DNA of 64,000 nt from Ruminiclostridium sp. (GTDB lineage Bacteria > Bacillota > Clostridia > Oscillospirales > Ruminococcaceae), in assembly GCA_017942025.1 (NCBI GenBank), contig JAGAVH010000077.1:18889-82888 (forward strand). Reading direction: 5' to 3'. The number at the start of each line of letters is the position of its first letter. The stretch's first letter is position 1. The translations under genes and the position numbers were made by a program. The notes under the pieces were generated by a model, which saw only the letters and a list, made by a program, of their open reading frames with translations, was not told the DNA's origin and made no database searches. This document shows positions 27,017-37,081 of this stretch, in pieces.

Positions 27017-27469
27017 ATGATAAAAATAATGTTCGTCTGCCACGGCAATATCTGCAGATCGCCAATGGCTGAATTTGTTCTTCGTGATATGGTAACAAAG
27101 CAGGGCGTAGGTGATGAATTCTTTATCCGTTCCTGCGCCACAAGTACCGAAGAAATAGGCAATCCGGTTCACTATGGTACAAAAAGAAAGCTCGCACAGG
27201 TTGGTATTTCCTGCGAAGGTAAAACAGCTGTACAGATGACAAGGGCGGATTATGAGAAATATGATTATATAATTGCGATGGATGAAAATAATATCCGTAA
27301 TATTATGAGGATTATAAAATCTGATCCATTGAATAAGGTAAGTCTGCTCCTCGATTTTGCAGGGGAACACAGAGGTATTGCCGATCCCTGGTATACGGGT
27401 GATTTTGAAGCAACCTATTCCGATGTAGTAAAAGGATGCGTTGCTTTGCTCAAAAAAATAAGCAAATAA
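27017..27469 (+). CDS. Low-molecular-weight protein tyrosine phosphatase
   Basis: The 150-residue protein carries the catalytic P-loop CHGNICRS (residues 8-15; Cys8 nucleophile, Arg14) and the acid loop DPWYTGDF near residue 120. The class dephosphorylates tyrosine or arginine. In Gram-positives it often controls capsule-type kinases, so its place in front of the glycan locus may matter. No bacterial tyrosine kinase is seen in the window. The ATG at 27017 is chosen because the promoter excludes the longer frame. Confidence 0.9.
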   Translation: MIKIMFVCHGNICRSPMAEFVLRDMVTKQGVGDEFFIRSCATSTEEIGNPVHYGTKRKLAQVGISCEGKTAVQMTRADYEKYDYIIAMDENNIRNIMRIIKSDPLNKVSLLLDFAGEHRGIADPWYTGDFEATYSDVVKGCVALLKKISK

Positions 27470-27511
27470 TAAGTTATATCAAAAAGTTTTTTATCAATAA
27501 TTGGGGAGGAA

Positions 27512-27958
27512 ATGAAAAGCTTGGAAAAAACGCAGTTGAAAAGGCTTATACAAGAGTTTATGAGATATATTTTAGTAGGCGGTATAGCATTTGTTGCAGA
27601 CTCCGGCTCGTTATTTCTTCTCAGAGAATTCTTGTTTAAAGACGAAAATGGATTAGGTTTGTTTATATCAGCCGCACTTGGTTTTGTTATCGGGTTGATT
27701 ACAAATTATATTCTTTCGGTTTTATTTGTTTTCAGAGGAGAAGACAACAAGAACAGTGGTAAATCTGTGGAATCGTTTATTGTATTTGCTGTAATCGGTG
27801 TTGTTGGGCTGGGACTTACAGAGCTTGGTATGTACGTAGGGGTGTTTCTTATGCATATGCACTATCTATTTACAAAAATTATAGTTGCGGGCATTGTTCT
27901 GGTATGGAATTACAGTGCACGAAAAATACTGGTATTCGGAAGAGGTAATGCTCAATGA
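27512..27958 (+). CDS. GtrA-like membrane protein 1
   Basis: The 148-residue protein has four membrane helices in the GtrA pattern ([20 protein letters not shown], then [19 protein letters not shown], and a final [11 protein letters not shown]). GtrA proteins are thought to flip polyprenyl-phosphate-linked sugars. GGGGAGG lies only two bases before the ATG at 27512, so the TTG at 27521 may be the true start. Its stop overlaps the next gene by 4 bases (ATGA). Confidence 0.85.
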   Translation: MKSLEKTQLKRLIQEFMRYILVGGIAFVADSGSLFLLREFLFKDENGLGLFISAALGFVIGLITNYILSVLFVFRGEDNKNSGKSVESFIVFAVIGVVGLGLTELGMYVGVFLMHMHYLFTKIIVAGIVLVWNYSARKILVFGRGNAQ

Positions 27959-29541
27959 AGAATGTGATAATAATCGGCGCCGGACCTGCGGGACTCACTG
28001 CGGCTTATACATTGCTTAAAGAGGGTAAAGATATTCACCCTGTTGTAGTAGAAGCAAGTGGAATTATAGGCGGTATTTCCCGTACAGAACGATATAAAGG
28101 GAATAGAATCGACATTGGTGGACATCGCTTTTTTTCAAAAGATAAAGAGATAATGAAGTTATGGACTGATATACTTCCTTTGCAGGGAGCACCATCAAAA
28201 GATGATATAATTCTAGGCAGAACGCATACTTTTTCTGATGATATAAGTGTAGACCCCGAAAAAACTGATGATGTATTTCTTGCCCGGACTCGCGTATCAA
28301 GAATATATTACCGGCATCGTTTTTTTGATTATCCCATTTCCTTGAAGCCTAGGACGTTTATAAATATGGGCTTTTGCAACACTATAAAGGCAGGATTTGG
28401 ATATATTGGAAGCGTTATACATAAATTGCCTGAAGATTCTCTGGAGAATTTTTATATAAACAGATTCGGCAGACCGTTATATGAAATGTTTTTTGAAGAC
28501 TATACCGAAAAATTATGGGGAGTTCATCCATCTGATATTTCGGCTGAATGGGGCGCTCAAAGAGTTAAAGGACTTTCAGTTCGCAAGGTGATTACATCTG
28601 CTCTTGCCAAACCCTTCAGAAAGAAAAACACTAAAGTTGAAACCTCGCTGATCGAGGAATTCTATTATCCTAAGTATGGGCCCGGTCAGCTTTGGGAAAA
28701 GCTTGCAAAAATAAACTGTGACATGGGCGCTGAATTACTTATGCACCGCAGTGTAGTTGGTATAAAAACCGAAGGAAACAGGGTTATTGGTGTTACAGTG
28801 AAAAATACAGATAAGTCTTCATCTGATTTCGGCAAATGTGAAGATATTTTATGTGATGAAGTAATTTCAACAATGGCTGTAAAGGATCTTATAGCTGCAA
28901 TACCTGATGTTCCAAAAAATATCTACGATATCGCAAATAAACTACCATACCGTGATTTTATTACTGTCGGACTGTTAATGAGCAGGCTTGAGATTCAGAA
29001 TAAAACAAAAATGAAAACCATCAACAATAACGTACCTGATTGCTGGATATATATTCAGGACAGAAACGTAAAAGTAGGACGACTTCAGATATTCAATAAC
29101 TGGTCACCCTATATGGTTGAAGATATGGAAAAATATGTCTGGGTTGGTATGGAGTATTTCTGTAATGAAGGTGATGATATGTGGAATACACCTTCAGATA
29201 AGTTTATAGATTTTGCTATTGGCGAACTTGAAAAAGTAGGTATTATCAAACGATCAAATGTCAAGGACAGTTATACCACAAAAGTAAAAAAGGCTTATCC
29301 GGCTTATTTTGGTACATATGCTCAGTTTGGCGAAGTCAGAAGTTATCTTGATTCTTACGAAAATTTATTCTGTGCCGGACGAAACGGACAGCACCGCTAT
29401 AACAATATGGATCACTCTATGTTGACGGGAATCTATGCGGCGCGTTGTATTATAAAAGGCAATCCCGATAAAGAAAGTGTATGGAATGTAAATACCGAAA
29501 AAGAATATCACGAAATATCCGAAAGTGAGGAAAAAGAATAA
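27955..29541 (+). CDS. FAD-dependent oxidoreductase, UDP-galactopyranose-mutase/protoporphyrinogen-oxidase-like
   Basis: The 528-residue protein starts with an FAD-binding dinucleotide fold ([15 protein letters not shown], residues 4-18), followed by [15 protein letters not shown] and the late [17 protein letters not shown]. It also has the [16 protein letters not shown] and [11 protein letters not shown] stretches of a family often placed beside glycosyltransferases. A redox or mutase step on a sugar or polyprenyl sugar is plausible but unproven. It is coupled to gtrA on one side and overlaps the GT-C gene on the other. Confidence 0.8.
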   Translation: MKNVIIIGAGPAGLTAAYTLLKEGKDIHPVVVEASGIIGGISRTERYKGNRIDIGGHRFFSKDKEIMKLWTDILPLQGAPSKDDIILGRTHTFSDDISVDPEKTDDVFLARTRVSRIYYRHRFFDYPISLKPRTFINMGFCNTIKAGFGYIGSVIHKLPEDSLENFYINRFGRPLYEMFFEDYTEKLWGVHPSDISAEWGAQRVKGLSVRKVITSALAKPFRKKNTKVETSLIEEFYYPKYGPGQLWEKLAKINCDMGAELLMHRSVVGIKTEGNRVIGVTVKNTDKSSSDFGKCEDILCDEVISTMAVKDLIAAIPDVPKNIYDIANKLPYRDFITVGLLMSRLEIQNKTKMKTINNNVPDCWIYIQDRNVKVGRLQIFNNWSPYMVEDMEKYVWVGMEYFCNEGDDMWNTPSDKFIDFAIGELEKVGIIKRSNVKDSYTTKVKKAYPAYFGTYAQFGEVRSYLDSYENLFCAGRNGQHRYNNMDHSMLTGIYAARCIIKGNPDKESVWNVNTEKEYHEISESEEKE

Positions 29542-31054
29542 TAAAGTGGATTCCATTAAAAAAAAACAGAAATTAATTTATGCGGCTGTTGCTTTTGTGT
29601 ATGCTCTGATTACTTTGATTGGAGTAATCAATCATGAAATATGGTATGATGAAGCACAAGCATGGTGCGTTGCACGTGATAATGATATCTTTGGTATAGT
29701 AAATCATCTTAAATTTGAAGGACATCCGATACTATGGTATCTGATTATATTGCCGTTTGCTAAAATGGGACTCTCCTGCGTTTCAATCGGTTTCATCAGT
29801 TGGGCTATATCCGTCTTGACAGTTGGACTTATACTTTTCAAGATGAAGCTTTCTTTCAAAATGAAATTGTTTACAGTATTTTCCTGCGGCTTTTTGTTTT
29901 ATAACAGTATCACTTCAAGACCTTATTGTGTTATTGTATTGCTTTTGGTACTTATATCGCTGATATATCCACGTAGAAAAGAACATCCTGTAATGTTCGG
30001 CGTACTTGTGGCTTTGCTTGCAAATACACATATATGTATGAGCGGACTTGTCGGATTTCTTGGCATACAGATGATATATGAACTCTTTACAGAATGGAAA
30101 ACCTCACGTTGTAGCAGGAATTTTTGCAGATTAGGAGGGTTAGGAATAGCAGGTGTCGGTGTCGTTGCACTTGTCCTTCCTTTGTTTTTGTCGTTGCAAA
30201 GCAATCATGCGGTGACTGATTCGCCTCTGACCATCGGAAATGTTATTCCGAGATTGTTTAATTCATTTGATAATATCGGGAAAAATATTGCGATACAGAT
30301 TCCAGGGCTTAATAGTATGCTTGCCAGCATTATAGCGATATTTCTGATTGCGATGTTTATACTTATGCGTCACTACCGTAAGGGCTTAATTGCAATGCTG
30401 ATGTTTACGGCTTTTTATATCATTGCTACACAACTGATATATACTGTAATGCAGCCTACAAGAGCTATAACCTTTGTTTATACACTTTTATTGATATACT
30501 ATACCGCTAAGGAAAATGAAACACCCAATAAAAGCAAACAGAAGGACAACTCAAAAGCTGATTCGAAGATTTTAAAACAAATCACTGATAGTATTTTAAA
30601 AATCGATGCTTGCTTTGACAAGGGGATTGTGGTAATTTTTTCTGTTATAATGTGTATTTCTTCTGTAAGAGGTATATATTGGTATGTGAAAGATGTTATT
30701 GGTAACTATTCGCTTTCTGTTGTTACTGCAGATTATATCAGAGAAGAATTGCCCGAGGGGTCTGTATTTGTGGTAGATAATTATCATTTTGTTCCGATTT
30801 CGGCGGAGCTTCCTGAGTATTATTTTTATTTCGAATCCAATAATGAGTTTTTGACATATGCGCCCAATATATCTACTAAGGATATGAAAACTGATAAAGA
30901 GAAAACAAAGAATGATCTGGAAAAATATACAAATATCTATCGGATGAGGTTTGTAGCTGACGAAGATGGTGATGCACTGTTTTCTGAGTCATTTTCTCCG
31001 GATATTATGTATATATCCAGAGCGATAAGTATAACAGAATTTTCTTTTGAATAA
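29525..31054 (+). CDS. GT-C (GT39/ArnT-like) membrane glycosyltransferase
   Basis: The 509-residue protein has about 11 membrane helices and the first outer loop of polyprenyl-sugar-using GT-C enzymes: [12 protein letters not shown] with the Asp-Glu pair, followed by [10 protein letters not shown]. It should move a sugar from a lipid phosphate to an outside acceptor. The start is uncertain: GTG at 29525 overlaps the flavoenzyme gene by 17 bases, while a second GTG at 29546 lies just past that gene's stop. Neither has a strong ribosome site. Confidence 0.78.
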   Translation: MRKKNNKVDSIKKKQKLIYAAVAFVYALITLIGVINHEIWYDEAQAWCVARDNDIFGIVNHLKFEGHPILWYLIILPFAKMGLSCVSIGFISWAISVLTVGLILFKMKLSFKMKLFTVFSCGFLFYNSITSRPYCVIVLLLVLISLIYPRRKEHPVMFGVLVALLANTHICMSGLVGFLGIQMIYELFTEWKTSRCSRNFCRLGGLGIAGVGVVALVLPLFLSLQSNHAVTDSPLTIGNVIPRLFNSFDNIGKNIAIQIPGLNSMLASIIAIFLIAMFILMRHYRKGLIAMLMFTAFYIIATQLIYTVMQPTRAITFVYTLLLIYYTAKENETPNKSKQKDNSKADSKILKQITDSILKIDACFDKGIVVIFSVIMCISSVRGIYWYVKDVIGNYSLSVVTADYIREELPEGSVFVVDNYHFVPISAELPEYYFYFESNNEFLTYAPNISTKDMKTDKEKTKNDLEKYTNIYRMRFVADEDGDALFSESFSPDIMYISRAISITEFSFE

Positions 31055-31100
31055 AGAAGTTTTCGCTCTCTTTTCTGTATGTAATAACAGCTGATAAATA

Positions 31101-31129
31101 TTGACAAATTTCCTTACGAGTGATATAAT
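31101..31129 (+). promoter_or_regulatory. Perfect-consensus promoter of the glycan array
   Basis: TTGACA (31101-31106), a 17-base spacer, TATAAT (31124-31129) and a TGA extended -10. It should start transcription near 31136. Confidence 0.78.
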
Positions 31130-31179
31130 TAAAAATGTGTGAAAAAACAAAGTTTTTACTTTTTAAAGGAATTATTTAC

Positions 31180-31581
31180 ATGTCTAAATCGTTTATAACA
31201 AGTATATTCAATAAATACAGAAATCTGATTTTATATGTGTTTTTTGGCGTCGCCGCTGTACTGATAGATTATGGTGTTTTTTTTGTTCTTGAGTTTTTTG
31301 ATATTATACCAAATCCCGAAATCTCAAGTATTATAGGTAATGTTTGTGGATTTATATTTACATTCACAACTAATACTTTTATTAATTTCAAAAAGAGTAA
31401 TAAAATTGTCAGACGCTTTTTATCATATGCTTTAGTATGCATTCTTGGAGCAGGTGTATCAACATTACTCATATATTTGTTGAAGTCGTATATAAATCTA
31501 TACATACTTAAAATCGGTGTAATGGGTGTAGTTTGTATACTTCAGTTTATACTGAATAAATTCATTACATATAGAGACTGA
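31180..31581 (+). CDS. GtrA-like membrane protein 2
   Basis: The 133-residue protein has four helices with the GtrA layout (LILYVFFGVAAVLIDYGVFF, NVCGFIFTFTTNTFINFKKS, final FILNKFITYRD). It is a second putative flippase, only distantly similar to the one at 27512, suggesting a different lipid-linked sugar. The ATG at 31180 has AAAGGA before it. The longer frame from 31135 would begin at the predicted transcription start, so it is rejected. Confidence 0.83.
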   Translation: MSKSFITSIFNKYRNLILYVFFGVAAVLIDYGVFFVLEFFDIIPNPEISSIIGNVCGFIFTFTTNTFINFKKSNKIVRRFLSYALVCILGAGVSTLLIYLLKSYINLYILKIGVMGVVCILQFILNKFITYRD

Positions 31582-31616
31582 TATGGGTCTGTATATGATG
31601 TAAAGGAATGGTGTAA

Positions 31617-32330
31617 ATGTCAATCAGTGTTGTTTTGCTTGCGTATAAAGAGGCAGAAAATCTTAAAGTTCTTTTACCGCAGATAAAGGAGAAAATTGAA
31701 GCAACCGGTGAAAATTATGAAATGATTATAGTTGATACTGCCCAGCCGCTTGATAATACATCTGAAGTGTGTGAACAGTTCGGGGCAAGGTATGTAAATC
31801 AGCGTTATCCCGGATTTGGCGGTGCTTTCAGAACAGGAATCGAAGAAGCACAATTTGATAAGTTTTTAATTATGGATAGTGATGGTTCTCATAATCCTGT
31901 TTATATTACAGATATATACAATCGTTTTTGTCAGGGTGCAGATCTTGTTATTGGTTCGCGTTATGTCAAAGGTGGAAAGACCAACGACGCATTTTCTTCA
32001 ATTGTTATGTCTAAAATTCTCAATACAGTATTCAGAATTGTTATCGGTGTCAAAGCAAAGGATATTTCGACAGATTTCAGAATGTACGATACCGCACAGT
32101 TGAAGAAGACTGAACTGACATGTCAGAATTACGATGTACTTCAGGAAGTGCTTATGAGGCTCAAGCAGAATAACAAAAAGCTTGTTATTGCGGAAGTACC
32201 TATTTCATTTGACAAAAGAATGTTCGGAGAATCAAAGCGTAGGCTTATACCATTTATTATAGGTTATATAAAAACTATGTTCAGACTTATAGCTATCAGA
32301 ATATCATCGTGCTTTACTAAAAGGAAATAA
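31617..32330 (+). CDS. GT2 family polyprenol-phosphate glycosyltransferase (DPM1-like)
   Basis: The 237-residue protein has the GT-A fold landmarks of dolichol/polyprenol-phosphate mannosyltransferases: VVLLAYKEAENLKVLLPQI, the metal-binding DSDGSHNP (about residues 84-91), RYVKGG and the closing KRMFGESKRR. It probably makes undecaprenyl-phosphate-sugar from a nucleotide sugar. The C-terminal end has one amphipathic or membrane-bound helix at most. AAAGGA precedes the ATG. Confidence 0.87.
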   Translation: MSISVVLLAYKEAENLKVLLPQIKEKIEATGENYEMIIVDTAQPLDNTSEVCEQFGARYVNQRYPGFGGAFRTGIEEAQFDKFLIMDSDGSHNPVYITDIYNRFCQGADLVIGSRYVKGGKTNDAFSSIVMSKILNTVFRIVIGVKAKDISTDFRMYDTAQLKKTELTCQNYDVLQEVLMRLKQNNKKLVIAEVPISFDKRMFGESKRRLIPFIIGYIKTMFRLIAIRISSCFTKRK

Positions 32331-32333
32331 GCT

Positions 32334-33890
32334 ATGAAAGATGCTTTAAAGGTTCATATAAAATCGAATTATAAATATTATATAATTCTGTTGGCATTAG
32401 CTTTGATGCATATTGTTCTTTTTTTTCTGTGTTGTGCGGAAGATATAATAAATTATGACAGCTCATATCAGTATTTTCTGACATTACATGATTTTGACGA
32501 AATTTTCAGATTGCTTCCGGAAGATTATAGCCCACCGTTTTATGCAGTTATATTGAAGCTATGGACTATGCTTTTCGGTGAAACACTTATTGTTATGAGA
32601 AGTCTTTCTCTCGTGGCTATGCTCGGCATGGCTTTTATTGCGTTATTTCCTGTTCGTGCCGCATTTGGTAATAAAACGGCTATTGTTAGCTCGTTACTGT
32701 TTGCATTTTCCAGTTTGAATTTTACCTTAATTCGTGAAATCCGCCCGACTGTTTTTGCCTTCTTTTTAGTAACGGCCGGGGCGGTGTATTTTTATTTGTC
32801 TTTTTTTCGCGAATACAGATATTCCTATATCTGTATGACAGTTTTTTCTGTTCTTGCAATGTACACACATAATGTCGGTATGCTCTCAATGCTATCGTTT
32901 TACATTATAGCTATTATTTTTTCAATTTGCACAAAGCGCTACGACAAAATGCGTAAATTTTTCATAAGCGGAGCAATCTGTGCTGTAGTGTATATTCCAT
33001 GGTTAATAGTAGTATTAAAACAGTTTGGCAATGTGCTTAATAATTATTGGAAGGGAACAGACCCGACCTTATCCAAGATACTTTCGTGGTCTGTGTGGAG
33101 TAATTTTATTGGGTCTGAGAACAATATTCTACTTCTTTTTGTAATTCTCCTGATAACAGCAGCGGTGCTTATTGTTACATTCTGCAAAATCCTGAATAAC
33201 TCTAAGAAGAAAAATGGAGAAAAGACAGAAAAAGAGTGCAAAAATCCGGATATTAAACAATATTTAATTAAAAGCCTGTTTGTTGTACTTTTGTTCGTAG
33301 GTCCTGTTGTAACACTTGTATGCTTCTGTGAGTTTGTATATCCTATTATTACGGCTCGTTATTTCTATATATTTGCCGGTATTGCATTGCTTATTATAGC
33401 ATTGATCATAGTTCATTGTGATAATAAGATTGTACAGTTTGTTTTTGTGGGCGTTATAAGTGTAAATATGGCATTATCTGTGTATAACACCAAGGTTTTG
33501 CAGGATGAATCTGATTTTTCAAAAATGATTACTTATATCGATTCAGATTCCGAAGGACAACCTGCTTTCCTTCATTCTCACGAGTGGACGCTCGGTATTT
33601 TTATGTATTATTTTCCTGATGCGAAACACTATATATATGATGGTACCTGGTGCGTTTTAAATACTTATGATGTTTTTTCCGGAGACGTGATTGATATCGG
33701 AGCAGTGGAAAATATAAAAAATTACGAGGACAGTTTTTATGTAATTGATATGCATTTTCCTGACACAGATGAACCGGTAACTGATTCCTTGCGCAGGTAT
33801 GAAGATTTTGAGTTTGCTGATTGCGGTGTATACACAGAATCATATACATTTCTGAAGAAATGGCTTCTTGTAAAAGTCGAATCGATATAA
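32334..33890 (+). CDS. Tandem GT-C-like membrane protein, copy 1
   Basis: This 518-residue protein has about ten helices. It and the next three genes share INYDSSYQYFLTLH near residue 40, LLPEDYSPPFYAVILKLW soon after, FPVRAAFG near 105, an IREIRPTVFAFF helix, MYTHNVGML, and a late outer motif, FLHSHEWTLGIFMYYFPDA. The topology equals GT39-type transferases, but the usual Asp-Glu pair reads Asp-Ser (YDSS). It probably transfers a polyprenyl-linked sugar to a wall glycan. The start ATG has AAAAGGA upstream, 4 bases after the GT2 stop. Confidence 0.78.
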   Translation: MKDALKVHIKSNYKYYIILLALALMHIVLFFLCCAEDIINYDSSYQYFLTLHDFDEIFRLLPEDYSPPFYAVILKLWTMLFGETLIVMRSLSLVAMLGMAFIALFPVRAAFGNKTAIVSSLLFAFSSLNFTLIREIRPTVFAFFLVTAGAVYFYLSFFREYRYSYICMTVFSVLAMYTHNVGMLSMLSFYIIAIIFSICTKRYDKMRKFFISGAICAVVYIPWLIVVLKQFGNVLNNYWKGTDPTLSKILSWSVWSNFIGSENNILLLFVILLITAAVLIVTFCKILNNSKKKNGEKTEKECKNPDIKQYLIKSLFVVLLFVGPVVTLVCFCEFVYPIITARYFYIFAGIALLIIALIIVHCDNKIVQFVFVGVISVNMALSVYNTKVLQDESDFSKMITYIDSDSEGQPAFLHSHEWTLGIFMYYFPDAKHYIYDGTWCVLNTYDVFSGDVIDIGAVENIKNYEDSFYVIDMHFPDTDEPVTDSLRRYEDFEFADCGVYTESYTFLKKWLLVKVESI

Positions 33891-33924
33891 TATGATATTT
33901 GTGTATTAAAAGGGGATAGATGGA

Positions 33925-35487
33925 TTGAAATTTGTTCAGATAATAAAAAACAACATAAGTTTAGTATATGCCATGCTCTGCGTTGTGTTTGCTGTAGGTG
34001 TAATAGTTTTCATTTTCCCACAGTGCACCATCGATTATATCAATTATGACAGCAGTTATCAATATTTTCTGACACAGCATTCTATGGCAGAGATATGGGA
34101 GCTGTTGCCTCAGGATTACAGCCCACCGCTTTATGCTGTGTTGCTTAAAATCTATACAATGATTTTCGGCAACAGTCTATTTGTAATGAGAACCTTTTCG
34201 TTGTTTGCGGTTGGCGGAATGCTGTGGCTTGCTTTTTTTCCTGTAAGAGCGGCATTCGGATGCAAAACTTCATTTGTATGCGGAGTTATGGTTTTTTCTA
34301 ATGCTATAGTGTATAGAATGCTTCCTGAAATACGTCCTACCATTTTTGGTATGTTTTTTATGATGGCGATAGCTGTATATGCATATATTGCCTTTTTCCA
34401 GGATAAAAAATATGCTTATATATGCCTGACTGTTTTTTCGGTTTTAGGTATGTACACTCATAATATCACAATGTTAGGCGCACTTGGGGTGTATGTAGTT
34501 TCATTGTTGTTTTGCCTGATAAAAAGGAATGTTTCAAAATTTAAAAAATTCTTTATAAGCGGATTAGTATGTGCGGTTATATATATACCGTGGCTTATTG
34601 TTGTTTTTAGGCAATTTGGTAATGTACAGGAGAACTTCTGGTCAACAAATATATCAACAGATACAGTTTTCAGATGGCTGTTCTTTGATTTTTTCAGCAT
34701 AGGAGTCCTTACTCCTTTTGGTAGTGTACTTGTTATCGTATCACTTTTACTTATAGCAGCGGCGGTAATTGTCGTACTCCTTGCTGTCAGAAATCGTAAA
34801 TTACCAGAAACTAAAACCGAGATAGCGGATTCGGTAGAAAAAAATCAGAGCATTCTATCACTTCCTTTTCTTGTGTGTGAATTGCTTTTTCCGATTGCTC
34901 TGATGGTTGGTTTTCATTACTTATGTTATCCTCTTGCAAGCAGAAGATATATGTTTATTTACAGTATTTTACTTGCAGTAATAATTTCTGTGGCAGTAAC
35001 AAAATATCTTCATAAGCTTGTTCCTGTTGCATACTGCGTATTAGCGATTATAAATTGCTGTTATAACAATGTTGCTGTCAGAGATGATATTTCCAAAAGT
35101 GACGCCTATGTTGTTTTTGAAAAAATAAAAAATGAAAATCCTGATGGTAAAATAGCATTTCTTCATACTCACGAATTCTTCTTGGGCATAATGTCCTATT
35201 ATTTTCCGGATGCAGAACATTATGTGTGTGACGAAACTTTTACAGTACTTAATACATACGATGTTTTTACAACCAACATTACAAATGTCGGCAGTATAGA
35301 AAACATATGGAATTACACCGATGAATTCTATATGTGGAGCGATTATAACTATGAGGAATATTGCACTTTTGATAAAGCTAAGGTGTTGTTATCTCCTGAT
35401 AATATAGAATGTAATCCGGATAAATATTATAAACAGGCATATACAACGTGTGACTGGATATTACCTTATAAACTTTCCAGAGAATAA
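33925..35487 (+). CDS. Tandem GT-C-like membrane protein, copy 2
   Basis: The 520-residue paralogue has INYDSSYQYFLTQHSMAEIW, LLPQDYSPPLYAVLLKIY, FPVRAAFG, MLPEIRPTIFGMFF, MYTHNITML and FLHTHEFFLGIMSYYFPDA. The first third is nearly the same as copy 3, the C-terminal outer domain less so. The start is a TTG at 33925, with AGGGGATA 8 bases before it; no in-frame ATG fits the ribosome site. The intergenic gap to copy 1 is 34 bases. Confidence 0.78.
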   Translation: MKFVQIIKNNISLVYAMLCVVFAVGVIVFIFPQCTIDYINYDSSYQYFLTQHSMAEIWELLPQDYSPPLYAVLLKIYTMIFGNSLFVMRTFSLFAVGGMLWLAFFPVRAAFGCKTSFVCGVMVFSNAIVYRMLPEIRPTIFGMFFMMAIAVYAYIAFFQDKKYAYICLTVFSVLGMYTHNITMLGALGVYVVSLLFCLIKRNVSKFKKFFISGLVCAVIYIPWLIVVFRQFGNVQENFWSTNISTDTVFRWLFFDFFSIGVLTPFGSVLVIVSLLLIAAAVIVVLLAVRNRKLPETKTEIADSVEKNQSILSLPFLVCELLFPIALMVGFHYLCYPLASRRYMFIYSILLAVIISVAVTKYLHKLVPVAYCVLAIINCCYNNVAVRDDISKSDAYVVFEKIKNENPDGKIAFLHTHEFFLGIMSYYFPDAEHYVCDETFTVLNTYDVFTTNITNVGSIENIWNYTDEFYMWSDYNYEEYCTFDKAKVLLSPDNIECNPDKYYKQAYTTCDWILPYKLSRE

Positions 35488-35509
35488 ACTTCAAAACGAG
35501 GCGATTTAT

Positions 35510-37069
35510 TTGAAAATTAAAGAGTGGTTGATAAAAAATTATTTATTTGTCATTATATGGGTGCTATGTACGACAATTCTGAGTGTTTTTGTCTTTCCGA
35601 AATTTTCTGCTGATTGCATAAACTACGATAGTAGTTATCAGTATTTTCTTACACAACATTCCGTTGCAGAGATATGGGAGCTGCTACCTCAGGATTATAG
35701 TCCTCCTGTTTATGCATTGCTTTTAAAATTTTATACTATGATATTCGGAAATACGCTGTTTATAATGCGTACAATGAATGTGATTATTATATCAGCTATT
35801 TTTTTGATAACACTTTTTCCTTTCAGAACTGCATTTGGTACAAAGGCATCGATTGTATATACGATATCTGTGTTTTGTTCTGCAACGTTATTAAACCAGG
35901 TTCATGAAATACGTCCTACTTTACTGGCTTTTTTTGCAGTTATCGGGATAGCGACTTATGCTTATCTGGTGTATTTTCGTACAAAAAAAGCATACTACAT
36001 AGGATTTACTGTATTTGTGATATTGGGTATGTACATTCACAATATTGTAATGCTTGTAGCACTGGGTATTTATGTGCTGATGTTATTGTTTTCTCTGGTA
36101 GAAAAGGATTATAAAAAGCTTAAATCAATTTTTATAAGCGGAATAATTGCGGCGGTTGTATATATACCATGGCTGATTGTTGTATTCGGTCAGTTTGAAA
36201 ATGCAAAATCCAGTTTTATAGAAATAATTCTCAATTTTGATATAGTTTATAAATGGCTTGTATCAAACATTATATTAACGCTTGACAATAATTTTATAGG
36301 AAGCTTATTGCTTGTTGCCTTTTCATTGGTGTTATGTTTTGCTGTAGTCGGACTAATTGACTGGAAAAAATTAAAAGGTGCAAAAACTGTTAAAGAAATT
36401 ATGCATGCCGATAAAGCAAGATATAAAACTCTGATATTTGTATGCGGAGAATTGATTCTTTCTTTAGTTATTGTTTTCGCGTTTCATTTCATTGCATATC
36501 CGCTTATTTCGGAAAGATACATATATATAATCGGTATGATTTTACTAATGGTTATATCGGTTATTGTAGCTGAAATGAGTCCTAAAATATTTGCTGTTGT
36601 TTTCTCTGTTCTTTTTATTGTAAATGGTACTCTGTCAGTGCTGAAGGTTCAGGAAAAAGCTGACTCTGCAACTATGTCAACTATGGTTGAAAATATAAAA
36701 AAAGAAAATCCGGATGGAAAAATTGTATTTCTTCATACTCATGAGTGGACGATAGGAACGCTTAATTATTATTTCCCTGATGCAGAGCATTACATTTACG
36801 ACAAAACCTTTACTGTTCTTAACGATATGAGTGTTATCAGTAAAAATATCGTGGATGTAGGTGAAATAGAAAATATCTGGAATTATACCGATAAAGTGTA
36901 TGTGTTCGAGCCTGAGGGCACCTGGGAGGATACATATTCTTATGAAGAAATAATTGAGCTACTTGATCCTGATACTATAAATAAACATGTGCAATACATA
37001 AATATGTATTCCTATCTTCAGGTGTGTTGTCCTGTTTTACTGGAAAAATCAAATGCTTTGACGGAGTAA
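35510..37069 (+). CDS. Tandem GT-C-like membrane protein, copy 3
   Basis: The paralogue of 519 residues has INYDSSYQYFLTQHSVAEIW, LLPQDYSPPVYALLLKFY, FPFRTAFG, VHEIRPTLLAFF, MYIHNIVML and FLHTHEWTIGTLNYYFPDA. I place the start at the TTG 35510, because ACGAGG lies 8 bases before it and the resulting length matches the other copies. A longer frame from 35450 would overlap copy 2. TTG starts thus occur in two neighbouring copies. Confidence 0.77.
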   Translation: MKIKEWLIKNYLFVIIWVLCTTILSVFVFPKFSADCINYDSSYQYFLTQHSVAEIWELLPQDYSPPVYALLLKFYTMIFGNTLFIMRTMNVIIISAIFLITLFPFRTAFGTKASIVYTISVFCSATLLNQVHEIRPTLLAFFAVIGIATYAYLVYFRTKKAYYIGFTVFVILGMYIHNIVMLVALGIYVLMLLFSLVEKDYKKLKSIFISGIIAAVVYIPWLIVVFGQFENAKSSFIEIILNFDIVYKWLVSNIILTLDNNFIGSLLLVAFSLVLCFAVVGLIDWKKLKGAKTVKEIMHADKARYKTLIFVCGELILSLVIVFAFHFIAYPLISERYIYIIGMILLMVISVIVAEMSPKIFAVVFSVLFIVNGTLSVLKVQEKADSATMSTMVENIKKENPDGKIVFLHTHEWTIGTLNYYFPDAEHYIYDKTFTVLNDMSVISKNIVDVGEIENIWNYTDKVYVFEPEGTWEDTYSYEEIIELLDPDTINKHVQYINMYSYLQVCCPVLLEKSNALTE

Positions 37070-37081
37070 GAGGTGTAAATA

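Noticed and set aside
31135-31179. A 15-residue N-terminal extension of the second GtrA-like protein
   Set aside because: Its start would coincide with the predicted transcription start of a perfect promoter, and it lacks a ribosome site; the ATG at 31180 has one.
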